DNA from: Chitinophagaceae bacterium | GTDB lineage: Bacteria; Bacteroidota; Bacteroidia; Chitinophagales; Chitinophagaceae | Assembly (NCBI GenBank): GCA_016713085.1 | Contig: JADJPV010000001.1 | Span: 2,067,001 to 2,131,000 of the forward strand | Direction: 5' to 3' | Length of the DNA: 64,000 nucleotides | Shown: piece after piece, positions 9,348 through 18,736 of the stretch | How positions within the stretch are numbered: the first letter of the stretch is position 1 | Layout: each line of letters starts with the position of its first letter | Translations under genes and position numbers: made by a program | Notes under the pieces: model-generated | Seen by the model: only the letters and a program-made list of their open reading frames with translations | The model's database searches: none | Told to the model about the DNA's origin: nothing

Positions 9348-10088
9348 TTATGGGCGATGCTCATTCTTCGATCCTTCCAGCATCTGCATTAATTCTTTCA
9401 TTTCCGGGTCACTTAAGTAACGCCATTTGCCAACAGCAATATTTCCCAGTTGTATGTTCATGATTCGTACACGACGTAAACTCACAACATCATAACCAAA
9501 GGCTTCACACATTCTTCTGATCTGTCTGTTCAATCCCTGCTTCAGAGTGATAGAGAAACTTTTTCCACTCAAGGTTCGAACTTTGCAGGGCAGTGTTGTT
9601 GTATCCATGATATGAACACCCTTGCTCATCTTCGCAGCAAAATCAGGAGTTAGTTTTTTATTGACAGTCACGAGGTATTCTTTTTCATGTTCATTACCTG
9701 CACGGAGAATTTTATTAACGATATCACCATTGTTGGTCAAAAAGATCAAACCTTCTGAATCTTTATCCAATCGCCCAATCGGGAAGATGCGTTTTGGATG
9801 ATTGATAAATCGGATGATATTGGTGCGGTCTTTTTCATCTGTTGTTGAAGTTATATTCAGCGGCTTGTTAAAGGCAATGATAAATTGATCCTGCTTTGCA
9901 GTTGATTTTACTTTCAGCAGTTCATCATCAATATGAATTTTGTCTGATGCAGAAACTCTTGCAGCTGCTTTTGCTTTTTTTCCATTGATGGCAACACGTC
10001 CCTGTTCAATAAGCCTGTCGGCTTCCCTGCGTGAACAATAACCTGTTGCGCTGATGTATTTATTAAGACTGATTTTTTCTTCCGGCAT
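9348..10088 (-). CDS. rluF: 23S rRNA pseudouridine synthase, RluF type
   Basis: This 246-residue protein has an N-terminal S4 RNA-binding domain (SLNKYISATGYCSRREADRL) and a RsuA/RluB/E/F catalytic core with the signature GRLDKDSEGL containing the catalytic Asp (D108). It ends with the conserved QGLNRQIRRMCEAFGYDV block. These enzymes convert a specific uridine of 23S rRNA to pseudouridine. S4 and FNKP motifs favour RluF over RluB/RluE, but subfamily choice is tentative. A TACATTTA box lies immediately before the ATG. Confidence 0.88.
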   Translation of the reverse strand: MPEEKISLNKYISATGYCSRREADRLIEQGRVAINGKKAKAAARVSASDKIHIDDELLKVKSTAKQDQFIIAFNKPLNITSTTDEKDRTNIIRFINHPKRIFPIGRLDKDSEGLIFLTNNGDIVNKILRAGNEHEKEYLVTVNKKLTPDFAAKMSKGVHIMDTTTLPCKVRTLSGKSFSITLKQGLNRQIRRMCEAFGYDVVSLRRVRIMNIQLGNIAVGKWRYLSDPEMKELMQMLEGSKNEHRP

Positions 10089-10106
10089 ATGTAAATGTAA
10101 AACGGA

Positions 10107-11112
10107 TTAGTTATCCAGCACAACTCTTTGTTCATCGGGTGTTTTCTTGAATGCTCTGTTTACCAGATAAACGCCCAGTAAAGTAACAAGTCCACCAATG
10201 GTCAGTGTCAGCGTCAGCTTTTTCTCCAAAGATGAAAGCACCTAACAAGACAGCTACAACCGGGTTGATGTATGCATAGATGCTGGCCTGTTCAGTTGGA
10301 AGGTTTTGCAATGCATACAGGTAACAGACAAATGCAATGATAGAACCAAAGACAACGAGATAGCCAAGCGATAACCATCCTGCTGTTGGTATTTCAGTAA
10401 AGGGCAGAAAGTTTTTATCAAAACTTGAAACAGTTAGCAGTGAAACACCTGCAATCAGCATTTGAAATCCCAACCCAAAGTAGGGATTGAATTGAGCTGC
10501 ATGTTTCTTGGTATAAAGAGAACCGAATGCCCATGTCCATGTAGCAACTAAAGAAAGTATAATGCCAAAACGAAAATCAGGTTTAAAAAAATCCTGCAGA
10601 TGATCATAAAAAATAACACAAACACCTGCAAAGCCAAGCATTAAACCGAGAATAGCCATAGCAGGCAATTTGTCTTTCGATGAAAACAAACTGATGATCA
10701 CAATCCATAATGGAAAAATAGCTCCCATGATTGCACCAAGGCCCGATGAAATATATTTCAAACCCCATGTACTGAGTCCATTGCTGAAAATAAAATTCAA
10801 CAGTGCTAATACAAGAAGAGGAACAAGGTCTTTCATTTTCGGCCAGCTGCTTCCTTTAATCAAAAAGAAGATCATATAACAGGTGCCGCCAAGCAATTGC
10901 CGCATACCCGCCAATTGTAAGGGGGGGATATGTTTCACTCCTTCTTTTGATGCCAGCCAGGTAGTTCCCCATAAAATACAAACAACAGCTAACGCAAAAA
11001 TTGCTTTTGATCTTTTTCCTTTTTTTCGAATGGTCAAAGGATTAAAGACCGATAAACTTTTGATTGTATCAGCAGAAGATGAAAAGGTTTTATTGAAATA
11101 GCGTTTTGACAT
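10107..11112 (-). CDS. EamA/DMT-family drug-metabolite transporter (one frame break)
   Basis: About ten transmembrane helices in two EamA repeats identify a DMT-superfamily permease of the inner membrane; the substrate is unknown. Typical motifs are LWGTTWLASKEGV in the first repeat and the second-repeat end ASIYAYINPVVAVLLGAFIF. The frame derails after FIFGEK. Removing one A from the A5 run near 10226 restores a hydrophobic last helix (LTLTLTIGGLVTLLGVYLV) and a stop at 10107, for a total of 335 codons. The ATG at 11112 (MSKRYF) is preferred. It ends 18 bases before rluF begins. Confidence 0.85.
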
Positions 11113-11128
11113 TGGCCTCATCCTCCAT

Positions 11129-11151
11129 CTCCTTCTCCAAAAGAGAAGGAG
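11129..11151. repeat. Palindromic CTCC/GGAG intergenic repeat
   Basis: A perfect 9-bp stem (CTCCTTCTC / GAGAAGGAG) with an AAA-rich loop, just upstream of the EamA start. It is one of a family of C-rich/G-rich palindromes in this window. Confidence 0.6.
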
Positions 11152-11250
11152 CGGTGCTTTAGAATATTTTTAAACGATTGTTCTTCCACATTATCTGTAA
11201 TTCTTTATTCAACTTTTAATTCCGCAATTAATCAAATTTCTCAAACAAGC

Positions 11251-11293
11251 TGGCTTTGTGCTGAGCAAAGCCCCCCTTTAGGGACGGGAGGGT
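11251..11293. repeat. Two adjacent palindromes downstream of purH
   Basis: The hairpin GGCTTTG / CAAAGCC at 11252-11271 is followed by CCCCCCTTTAGGGACGGGAG, a member of the window's CCC-TTTAG-GGG repeat family. Both lie directly after the purH stop and may act in transcript processing or termination. Confidence 0.5.
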
Positions 11294-11295
11294 CT

Positions 11296-12832
11296 TTAAT
11301 GTTTAAAATGTCTCAGCCCTGTTATAACCATTGCCAGGTTATTTTGTTTGCAATATTCAATTGAATCGTTGTCACGGATTGAACCTCCAGGTTGAATGAA
11401 AGCAGTAATGCCTGCTGCATGTCCCAGTTGTACACAATCATTAAACGGGAAGAAGGCATCACTTGCCATTACTGCACCGGTCAAATCAAAGTTGAATTGT
11501 TTTGCCTTCTCAACAGATTGACGGAGTGAATCAATACGGCTTGTTTGTCCGCAACCTTTACCTACAAGTTGTTTATGTTTAATCAAAGCAATAGCATTGC
11601 TCTTTAAATGCTTGCAGATGATATTGGCAAAAACCAGGTCTTCTTTTTCTGCAGCAGTTGTTTCTCTGCCGCCTGCTTCTTTCCAGTCTGTATAATTTCC
11701 TTCATCTGTTCCCTGAATCAAAACACCATTGAGTAATGATTTGTATTGCTCTTTGGTGTTGGGTTGTTTTTTTTCAACTGTAATAAAATCCGGTTCTTTT
11801 TTGATTTCAATACTGCCAGCGCATCAGCAGCAAAAGAAGGAGCAATCAATACTTCAAAGAAAATTTCATTGATGGCTTCAGCAGTTGCCTTATCAATTTC
11901 ACCATTGCAAACCAGTACACCACCAAATGCACTTTCAGGATCACCAGATAATGCTGCATCCCAGCTTTCTTTAACTGCAGGGCGTTGTGCCACGCCGCAA
12001 ACGTTGGTGTGTTTAATAATTCCAAATACGGCCCCCTCTAAATCTCCCCCCGAAGGGGAAACTTTTGGAAACTCTCCGATTAACTGAATGGCTGCATCAA
12101 CATCAACCAGGTTATTATAGCTTAATTCTTTTCCGTGTAGTTGTGAAAATAATTCATCAAGATTACCATAGAACCTTGCAGACTGATGAGGGTTCTCACC
12201 ATAGCGCAAAATCTTTTCTTCTTTGTTGAAAGGAGTTTCAATTGCTGACTGATGGAAATAATTGGAGATAGCTGTATCATACGCAGTACACACATCAAAT
12301 GCTTTGACAGCAAAACTGCGGCGCTGATCAAATGTTGTTTCACCATTTTGTACACGGAGAATTTCTTCCAGCACTGCATATTCTTTTTTGGCAGCAAGCA
12401 CAACCACATCCTTATGATTTTTTCCGGCTGCACGAATCATGGATGGTCCGCCGATATCAATTTTTCAATAATCAATTTTTCATCTGATGTAGAAGCAACT
12501 GTTTCCTCGAAAGGATAAAGATCAACAATCACCATATCCAGTTCGGGAATATTGTATTCCTTCATTTCTTTTTGATGGGTTTCATCATCCCGTTTACCGA
12601 GAATTCCACCAAACACTGAAGGATGCAAAGTTTTTACACGGCCTCCCAAAATCGAAGGATAAGTTGTAAGACTTTCAACAGGAATTACAGGTATGCCCAG
12701 TTTTTCAATAAACTGCTGTGTGCCGCCTGTTGAATAGATGGTTACGTTTTGTGCATGTAATAACTGTACGAGTGAATCCAGTCCGTCTTTGTAAAATACT
12801 GAAATGAGGGCCGATTGAATTTTTTTGTTCAT
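11296..12832 (-). CDS. purH: Bifunctional AICAR formyltransferase/IMP cyclohydrolase PurH (two frame breaks)
   Basis: PurH performs the last two steps of IMP synthesis. The N-terminal MGS-like cyclohydrolase domain (YSTGGTQQFI, RVKTLHPSVFGGIL) is followed by the AICARFT domain (YGENPHQSA, KHTNVCGVA, SDAFFPFNDCV, ending MVITGLRHFKH). The frame breaks near 12463 (T5 on the plus strand) and near 11770 (T8). Adding one base at each gives 513 codons, the normal size. The start at 12832 (MNKKIQ) is preferred to 12889. A short segment at 12031-12068 is encoded by a palindromic repeat. Confidence 0.92.
12031..12068. repeat. CCCTCTAAATCTCCCC palindromic repeat inside purH
   Basis: The sequence CCCCCTCTAAATCTCCCC followed by GAAGGGG is the same kind of element seen between genes elsewhere in the window. 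Here it is read in frame on the minus strand as KVSPSGGDLEGA, inserted between the PurH motifs GEF and the KHTNVCGVA block. Confidence 0.65.
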
Positions 12833-12886
12833 TGGTTTATTGTCGATAAAAATGAAAAATGTGGCGAACGACCGTGAAAGAAGCCG

Positions 12887-12894
12887 CAAAGGTA
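12887..12894 (-). promoter_or_regulatory. Putative -7 box for purH
   Basis: On the minus strand TACCTTTG matches TAnnTTTG exactly and lies about 55 bases before the preferred purH start at 12832. Confidence 0.5.
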
Positions 12895-12899
12895 GGGTT

Positions 12900-14984
12900 C
12901 TACAAATTCATCACAAAAGCACCCTGTTCACTTGTGCAGAAATAGTTCAAATGAAGTTTTTCACAGTCTTTTTTCCAGAGATTGACCTTCCATTGAGGAT
13001 TGGAACCATCGAAGACAAGCAACTTACAATCAATCGTTTTGATGAGATCATTGATGTACAGTCGGGGGTTTTTGGAAATGATCACAACATCCGCTTTTAT
13101 TCTCGCCGAAGCTGAATCGTAATGGTAAGACTGATTGATTAAAACAATTTTCTTCCCATTAACTGTAAAACAATTGCTTTGGGTTGATGGGCTGTAAACA
13201 GGTGAGTGATAAGTACGGTGAAATATTCTGGAAGGTTTGAGATGGAAATTGCGGAGAAACCCATCCTGCAATAACACTGCATCACCTTTGAACAGATATT
13301 GATTGCCGAGCATGAAATCAACAGCTGTTTGCTGCGACAGGTTATAAACTACCAGTTTCTTTTGCTGCCGGGTTTTGTACAAAGAAAAGCTTTGCAGCAT
13401 AAAGAACAGTGCAAGAAAGCCGAGACTCCATTTTAACGCCTTTACTTTTTTCTGTAATAGCCAGATGCCTGTTGCCGCAATGAAAGCGTATAATAAAATT
13501 GTTTGAAACGGATTATGCTGAATGCCATCTGTTACAGCAAATGAAAAATGATCAACCCATGTAATGAATCCGTTCATCCATTTTAATAAGTAACTGAGTA
13601 TATAGCCAACAGGAGAAGCGACAATGGGTATAAATGCAACTGCAATCAGCAGTATTTCTCCAAACAAAATTAAACTGCTCAACGGCACAGCCACAAAATT
13701 GGTGATGAGAAATAAATTCGGTGCCTGGTGAAAATGATACATGCAAAGCGGTAATGTAAGTATCTGGGCAGATAATGTAACTGCATTCAGCTGCCATGCT
13801 TTATCCAGCAGTTTATTCTCAATTGAAAACCAGTGATAGATGGGTTTCATAAACAATACAATACTTAACACTGCTGCATAAGAAAGCTGGAACCCAACAT
13901 CCCATAAATAAAATGGATTGTAACAGAGCAATACAAAAGCAGAAGCTGCCATGCTGTTATAAATATTTCCTTTTTTGTTGAAGAGATCACCGGCAGCTAT
14001 AGCGGTGAACATGATCGCTGCTCTTAACACCGAAGCTCCTGCACCGGTAAGTAAACTGAAGATCCATAAGAACGAAAGAACAAGCAAAGGCTTTAGCCAT
14101 TTGATGCGTCTGTATTTATCTAATGGTTTAAAGATGAGCAGCAGCAGCCAGTAGATCAAACCCAGATGCAAGCCACTGATGGCAATTACATGCACAACAC
14201 CCGTATTACTGTAAGCCTGCACCAAATCCCTGTCAAGATCATCACGGTAGCCAATGAGTAATGCTTCAGCTACACTTGTTTCCTGTTCACCTTTAATTTG
14301 TTTGCGAAGGGTACCAAGGATATATGCTTTTGTACTGTACATCCACGACCAGAAAGCAGATGTTTTCTTTTGATTCAATACAACATATTCTGTTTTCTTC
14401 AAGAACAGCTGATGGGTTATGCCGTTGAATAATGCATAACGTTTGTAATCGAAACCACCGGGATTGCCTGCATTCTTAATTTCCTGTAGGGGTTTATTAA
14501 TGGCAATGATGTTTCCATATTCCAAAGAGGGAGGAATGCTGTCTTTCTGAAAATAGAGAATGATATTGCCTTTTACTTTTTTTGCTTTTCCGTTTTGCTG
14601 AACAGAAACAATTTCAGCCAGTGCTTTAAAGGTTTTTTGTTTTTCACTCAAGGGTTCAAGTAAACGCAGCTGAACAACATCGCCGGGTTTATACTGATGA
14701 CCAACCCATTGCTGCTGATGATTCACCTGGTTGAGCCATGTAAGTAATCTACCGAAACCAATCAATGCCAGCGACATGGCAGTGCCGGGAAGCCAGCTGA
14801 AGAAGAATTTCTTTTGCTCATTCGAGAATACATAGAACAGAAGTAAAGGCAATGCTGCTGCAATAAAATAAACTGCAACCATCCAGTGAAGGGAAAAATT
14901 CCATCCTGCAATAATGCCTGCTGCAAAAGGAAGCAGAAGCCGGAGGAAGGGGATGTTTTTCCAGATGGGGATCATGGCCAGCAA
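12900..14984 (-). CDS. comEC: ComEC/Rec2-family DNA-uptake membrane protein
   Basis: This 694-residue protein has N-terminal helices, a DUF4131-like periplasmic OB region (about 95-210), and the ComEC core with the signature GVVHVIAISGLHLGLIYWLL near 260, followed by many helices up to about residue 510. ComEC forms the inner-membrane channel for transforming DNA. The C-terminal 180 residues sit where the metallo-beta-lactamase-like domain should be but show no HxHxDH motif, so that domain is degenerate or replaced, as in many Bacteroidota. M4 (14975) is an alternative start. Confidence 0.9.
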   Translation of the reverse strand: MLAMIPIWKNIPFLRLLLPFAAGIIAGWNFSLHWMVAVYFIAAALPLLLFYVFSNEQKKFFFSWLPGTAMSLALIGFGRLLTWLNQVNHQQQWVGHQYKPGDVVQLRLLEPLSEKQKTFKALAEIVSVQQNGKAKKVKGNIILYFQKDSIPPSLEYGNIIAINKPLQEIKNAGNPGGFDYKRYALFNGITHQLFLKKTEYVVLNQKKTSAFWSWMYSTKAYILGTLRKQIKGEQETSVAEALLIGYRDDLDRDLVQAYSNTGVVHVIAISGLHLGLIYWLLLLIFKPLDKYRRIKWLKPLLVLSFLWIFSLLTGAGASVLRAAIMFTAIAAGDLFNKKGNIYNSMAASAFVLLCYNPFYLWDVGFQLSYAAVLSIVLFMKPIYHWFSIENKLLDKAWQLNAVTLSAQILTLPLCMYHFHQAPNLFLITNFVAVPLSSLILFGEILLIAVAFIPIVASPVGYILSYLLKWMNGFITWVDHFSFAVTDGIQHNPFQTILLYAFIAATGIWLLQKKVKALKWSLGFLALFFMLQSFSLYKTRQQKKLVVYNLSQQTAVDFMLGNQYLFKGDAVLLQDGFLRNFHLKPSRIFHRTYHSPVYSPSTQSNCFTVNGKKIVLINQSYHYDSASARIKADVVIISKNPRLYINDLIKTIDCKLLVFDGSNPQWKVNLWKKDCEKLHLNYFCTSEQGAFVMNL

Positions 14985-15032
14985 CGTGTTTACTGTAAGA
15001 TAAAAACTGCTGCTGCAAAATGCAAGGGTGAT

Positions 15033-15503
15033 TTACTCCCCCAGCAAATTTTTCAAAAAAGCAATCTGTCCCAAATGATAAATATTATGCTGAATCAATC
15101 CGTTCAGCAAAAAACGGAAATTGTAATCCCTGAAATCAACTTTCTCATCGAGTAAAGAATCGTCTTTCTTTTTTAAAACAGCAATGATCTGCTGATGAAG
15201 TGATTCAAATTCAGCCAGTCCGCTTTTCCAGGTATGTTCTTTAGGATCAATCATCCGCCAGTCTGATTCTTCTGAATCAACAAGGTCCTCTTCCAACTTT
15301 CTCTGCAAACGGTTCAATGTAAACTGTGCCCAGTTGATCATGTGATACAATATCTCAATGGCTGCATGCGAATTCTTTGGATTGATATACACAACAGCGG
15401 GATGAATTTTCTTCAGCATGGGAAGCACGGCTTCACCATACCAGGGCTGACCATTCAATACCTGCTGCAGACTATTGATGATGGCTTGAATTTCTTTGTT
15501 CAT
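15033..15503 (-). CDS. DinB-family protein
   Basis: This 156-residue, mostly helical protein shows the DinB/YfiT four-helix pattern with spaced histidines for a metal site: HAAIEILYHMINW near residue 50 and LIQHNIYHLGQIAF near 140. DinB-fold proteins include thiol transferases and many enzymes of unknown role. It lies 48 bases upstream of comEC on the same strand, and the pair may be co-transcribed. The substrate cannot be inferred. Confidence 0.82.
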   Translation of the reverse strand: MNKEIQAIINSLQQVLNGQPWYGEAVLPMLKKIHPAVVYINPKNSHAAIEILYHMINWAQFTLNRLQRKLEEDLVDSEESDWRMIDPKEHTWKSGLAEFESLHQQIIAVLKKKDDSLLDEKVDFRDYNFRFLLNGLIQHNIYHLGQIAFLKNLLGE

Positions 15504-15683
15504 GTATACAAGTTACAATTTCCTGCCGGTTTAATTGGTGCCATGAAAACAGAATGTACAAGAGAGTGACACAACAGGCGATGCCATAAAATACAATGGC
15601 ATGCAACAACATTATTAGCCGGCAAGACGGGAAGGGAGTAAGATTTCTTCCTTTCTTACCGACTTACCGGCAAACTATTTCTT

Positions 15684-15714
15684 AAATAAAAAGCCTCCCG
15701 AAAATCAGGAGGCT
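15684..15714 (-). terminator. Intrinsic terminator of the carB C-half gene
   Basis: On the minus strand, AGCCTCC / GGAGGCT form a 7-bp stem with a 9-base loop, followed by TTTTTATTT. It sits 45 bases after the carB C-half stop. The rest of the 15504-15758 gap holds only an imperfect GCCGGCAAG / CTTACCGGC inverted repeat. Confidence 0.8.
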
Positions 15715-15758
15715 ATCTCAAAAATCTTATAAATCCTATAAATCCCGGTTCAGACAAT

Positions 15759-16952
15759 TTATTTACTCAAGTGCATACTTCTTTCTTTATACAACTGGCG
15801 GAAGTATGGATCACGGAGATCTTTAATGAAACGGATGGCTTCACCTGTACTTTTCATTTCAGGCCCCAGCTCTTTATTTACGTTCGGGAATTTATTAAAA
15901 CTGAATACCGGTTCTTTAATGGCATAACCGGTGAGTTTCTTTTCGTACGTAAAATCAGTCAGCTTCTTTTCGCCCAGCATTACTTTAGTTGCAATGTTCA
16001 GGTAAGGAATCTGGTAGGCTTTTGCAATAAACGGTGTTGTACGTGATGCTCTTGGATTGGCTTCAATTACAAACACTTTACCATCTTTAATGGCAAACTG
16101 AATGTTGATGAGTCCACGAATCTCCAATGATTGTGCAATACGTTTTGCATAATCTTTCATGGTAGTTACAATCAACGGAGTAAGATTGAACTCTGGTAAT
16201 ACTGCATGACTGTCGCCGCTGTGAATACCTGCGGGTTCAATATGCTCCATCACACCCATTACATGAAAATTCTCACCATCGTAGATCGCATCAATCTCAG
16301 CTTCCTGGCAACGCTCAAGGAAATGATCGATCAGAATTTTATTGCCGGGTAAATGTTTGATAAGACTCAATACTGCTTTTTCCAGTTCATCTTCATTCAA
16401 TACAATCCGCATACGCTGTCCCCCTAATACATAACTGGGACGAACCAGTACAGGATAACCTACTTCCTTTGCCACATCAATGGCATCATCTGAATTGAAA
16501 GCTGTGCCATATTTTGGATAAGGAATACCCAGCTCTTTCAGCAAATCACTGAAACGGCCACGGTCTTCAGCAATATCCATACTGTCGAACGATGTACCGA
16601 TAATGCGGATACCTCTTTCATGTAAACGTTTGGAAAGCTTCAGGGCTGTTTGTCCGCCTAATTGAACAATAACACCGTAAGGTTTTTCCAGCTCAATGAT
16701 TTCCCAGAGATGTTCCCAGTATACCGGCTCGAAATAAAGTTTATCGGCCATGTCGAAATCGGTACTTACAGTCTCCGGGTTGCAATTCACCATAATGGCT
16801 TCAAAGCCGCATTCTTTGATGGCGAGCAGTCCGTGAACACAGCAGTAGTCGAACTCAATACCCTGGCCAATTCGGTTAGGGCCACTGCCGAGAACAATAA
16901 TTTTTTTACGTTGAGATGGAATGGATTCGTTGTGAAGGATCGTATTTGCCAT
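15759..16952 (-). CDS. carB: Carbamoyl-phosphate synthase large subunit, C-terminal synthetase half (split gene)
   Basis: This 397-residue protein equals the second half of CarB, the carbamate-phosphorylating synthetase domain. Its pre-ATP-grasp start is KKIIVLGSGPNRIGQGIEFD, followed by ATP-grasp motifs (RPSYVLGGQRM, EANPRASRTTPFIAK). It ends at SMHLSK, where full-length CarB would go on into the MGS-like allosteric domain, which is absent. The N-terminal half is a separate gene at 22153-23798, about 5 kb upstream on the same strand. A perfect -7 box lies seven bases before the ATG, so this is a real independent gene, not a fragment. Confidence 0.92.
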   Translation of the reverse strand: MANTILHNESIPSQRKKIIVLGSGPNRIGQGIEFDYCCVHGLLAIKECGFEAIMVNCNPETVSTDFDMADKLYFEPVYWEHLWEIIELEKPYGVIVQLGGQTALKLSKRLHERGIRIIGTSFDSMDIAEDRGRFSDLLKELGIPYPKYGTAFNSDDAIDVAKEVGYPVLVRPSYVLGGQRMRIVLNEDELEKAVLSLIKHLPGNKILIDHFLERCQEAEIDAIYDGENFHVMGVMEHIEPAGIHSGDSHAVLPEFNLTPLIVTTMKDYAKRIAQSLEIRGLINIQFAIKDGKVFVIEANPRASRTTPFIAKAYQIPYLNIATKVMLGEKKLTDFTYEKKLTGYAIKEPVFSFNKFPNVNKELGPEMKSTGEAIRFIKDLRDPYFRQLYKERSMHLSK

Positions 16953-16959
16953 TGCGCTG

Positions 16960-16967
16960 CAAATGTA
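16960..16967 (-). promoter_or_regulatory. Putative -7 box of the carB C-half gene
   Basis: TACATTTG on the minus strand matches the consensus exactly, with seven bases between it and the ATG, implying a near-leaderless transcript of its own. Confidence 0.55.
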
Positions 16968-17155
16968 CGGCTGTGTGAAAAATTTTGAGGGATTTTTTAC
17001 CCAAAATTTGGCCGACTTTATTTAACGAACGTCCATTTGCAGCAGGCAGAACCTGAAGAGCAAACTGCAATCAGCTTTATCCTGCTTTTTGATCCTGCAT
17101 GTGCAAAGAATCAAACAGTTAGGTGAGCAAAATGAAAGAACCGGTTTCTCCCAGC

Positions 17156-18319
17156 TTATTTTTTGGTAAGGGAATCAATAAAAGGATGAATTTTTTCAAG
17201 CATTGCGGCAGCAATTTTTTCATTGATTTTGGGCGAATAATGAAACTTATCAACAAACGTAATTCCCGTTTCATTGCTCAGCATATTGCCAAGAAAGAAA
17301 AAATCAGTTCTGTTTGCTGCTTCAGCTTCCAGCTTTGGATAAATGTATTTGTATTGCGGATAATCCAGTTGTGAACAGATGCTGTCTTTTTTCTGATTCG
17401 GATAATTGTAATACGGAACAGGCTGTACAAAGAAAAATGACTTTACTCCGTAGGCTTTGGAAATGGTTTCGATAGAGGCAACTGTTGAAATGTAATTCTG
17501 GTACATTGAATCGCTGAGCGATGGAATGGAAGATCCCGGAGAATTGGTAAAAACAAAATCCATTGAGTCGGAATAATTCCGGTTGCCTTTGTTGATATCC
17601 ATTGAAAAAGCCTGAGCCATGCGGTAATAAAGGATCGGTTTTTTAAAGGGTGATGCTTTAGCTGCAATAAAATCATTCAGTCCATCGAAAAACAAAACAA
17701 GATCGGGACGTTTGCCGGAGTATAATAAATTGGTAAGCAGCATTAGTTCATTATAGCTGTAATAAGAGGGAATGCTGAAGTTCACCACTTTCACCGGCAG
17801 TTTGTAATTCCCTCCTTTGTATTGTTTTACAAAATATGCAGGGATGGTTTCAGCATCGGTTACATTATAACCAAACATGGTAGAGCCTCCCAAAAAATAG
17901 ATTAGTAATGTATCTGCAGAAGAGCTGTCGGCACTTGTTTCAGGAATTGTTTTTCTGATCAGCCCGTCAATAGTGAGGTATTTGCCATGATAACTTTTTG
18001 CAGAATAGCCAACCCATGGCTGGTATTCAAAACCATTTGCTTCAATTGCTTCATCAGCAATTGTTTTATTCATCTCTGCTGAAGAATCAAGACGGGCCAG
18101 TTGCTCGATTCTGTAAGAAACAGAGCGGTCGCCTGCAGGTAAAAACTTATTCTTCATGTTATTGATAAACCCTGTAGTTGCAAAAAGCGACCCGCCATTT
18201 TTTTGATAGTAAGCAATGCTCAACAGTGATTCCATGATGAAAAAAAGGAAGGCGAATATCAGCAGGAAATAAAACAGTGTTCTTCCAAAGGATCTTTTTG
18301 TGGCAGCAGTCTTATTCAT
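17156..18319 (-). CDS. Membrane-anchored SGNH/GDSL-type hydrolase
   Basis: This 387-residue protein has an N-terminal membrane helix (about 11-33) and SGNH blocks: FLGGSTMFG (nucleophile Ser, about 145), FFDGLNDF (block III Asn, about 215) and DKFHYSP near the C-terminus (catalytic Asp/His). Such envelope SGNH proteins are often acyl-esterases or acyltransferases acting on polysaccharide. It is the last gene of the carbamoyltransferase/DUF5989/SxtJ group, starting 56 bases after SxtJ. A second SGNH gene lies at 20890. The substrate is unknown. Confidence 0.8.
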   Translation of the reverse strand: MNKTAATKRSFGRTLFYFLLIFAFLFFIMESLLSIAYYQKNGGSLFATTGFINNMKNKFLPAGDRSVSYRIEQLARLDSSAEMNKTIADEAIEANGFEYQPWVGYSAKSYHGKYLTIDGLIRKTIPETSADSSSADTLLIYFLGGSTMFGYNVTDAETIPAYFVKQYKGGNYKLPVKVVNFSIPSYYSYNELMLLTNLLYSGKRPDLVLFFDGLNDFIAAKASPFKKPILYYRMAQAFSMDINKGNRNYSDSMDFVFTNSPGSSIPSLSDSMYQNYISTVASIETISKAYGVKSFFFVQPVPYYNYPNQKKDSICSQLDYPQYKYIYPKLEAEAANRTDFFFLGNMLSNETGITFVDKFHYSPKINEKIAAAMLEKIHPFIDSLTKK

Positions 18320-18375
18320 ATGTTTGAATTGGGTATTACTAAACAGTATTCATATACAACAGCAGGTACAAATGA

Positions 18376-18735
18376 TTACCATGGTTGTTCCAGGTCTTTT
18401 TTTGAATACAGATGATTTCTTGTGGTAAACAAGCTGTCTGCCTTATTAATTGAAAGACGAAAGGATGTTTTTCTCAGCAATCTGGCAGCAAGAGCAACCG
18501 GGGTAAGAATCAGGAAAAACGAAACAGTGAGCAGAATCCGGCTGTTGATATAACCCAGCACTTTGGCAATCATCATCCAGGTAAGATGAATATACTCGCC
18601 TACGGGCCCAATAAGGAAACCGATCAGCACCATGCCAATTGGTACCAGCATCCATTCTTTCCGGAAGAAAAAATACAGAACGGCAAAGCCAATTGCAATG
18701 ACAGTAAGCGAGGTATGTTTTATTTGCCACTTCAT
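18376..18735 (-). CDS. SxtJ-like small membrane protein
   Basis: This 119-residue protein has three hydrophobic helices in the first 90 residues (TVIAIGFAVLYFFF, MVLIGFLIGPVGEYIHL, LLTVSFFLILTPVAL) and a polar tail. It matches the SxtJ-type membrane family often encoded beside NodU/CmcH-type O-carbamoyltransferases; this is from memory. The ATG at 18735 follows the DUF5989 stop by one base, showing tight coupling. A longer start at 18783 would overlap DUF5989. The role is unknown, perhaps membrane scaffolding of the carbamoyltransferase. Confidence 0.72.
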   Translation of the reverse strand: MKWQIKHTSLTVIAIGFAVLYFFFRKEWMLVPIGMVLIGFLIGPVGEYIHLTWMMIAKVLGYINSRILLTVSFFLILTPVALAARLLRKTSFRLSINKADSLFTTRNHLYSKKDLEQPW

Positions 18736-18736
18736 A

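Noticed and set aside
11296..12832. purH as three separate genes or a pseudogene
   Set aside because: The pieces join to one normal-length PurH with two homopolymer corrections, and purH is not expected to be lost.
18446..18730. A 94-codon frame inside the SxtJ-like gene
   Set aside because: It overlaps SxtJ in another frame and has a Cys/Trp-rich random composition.
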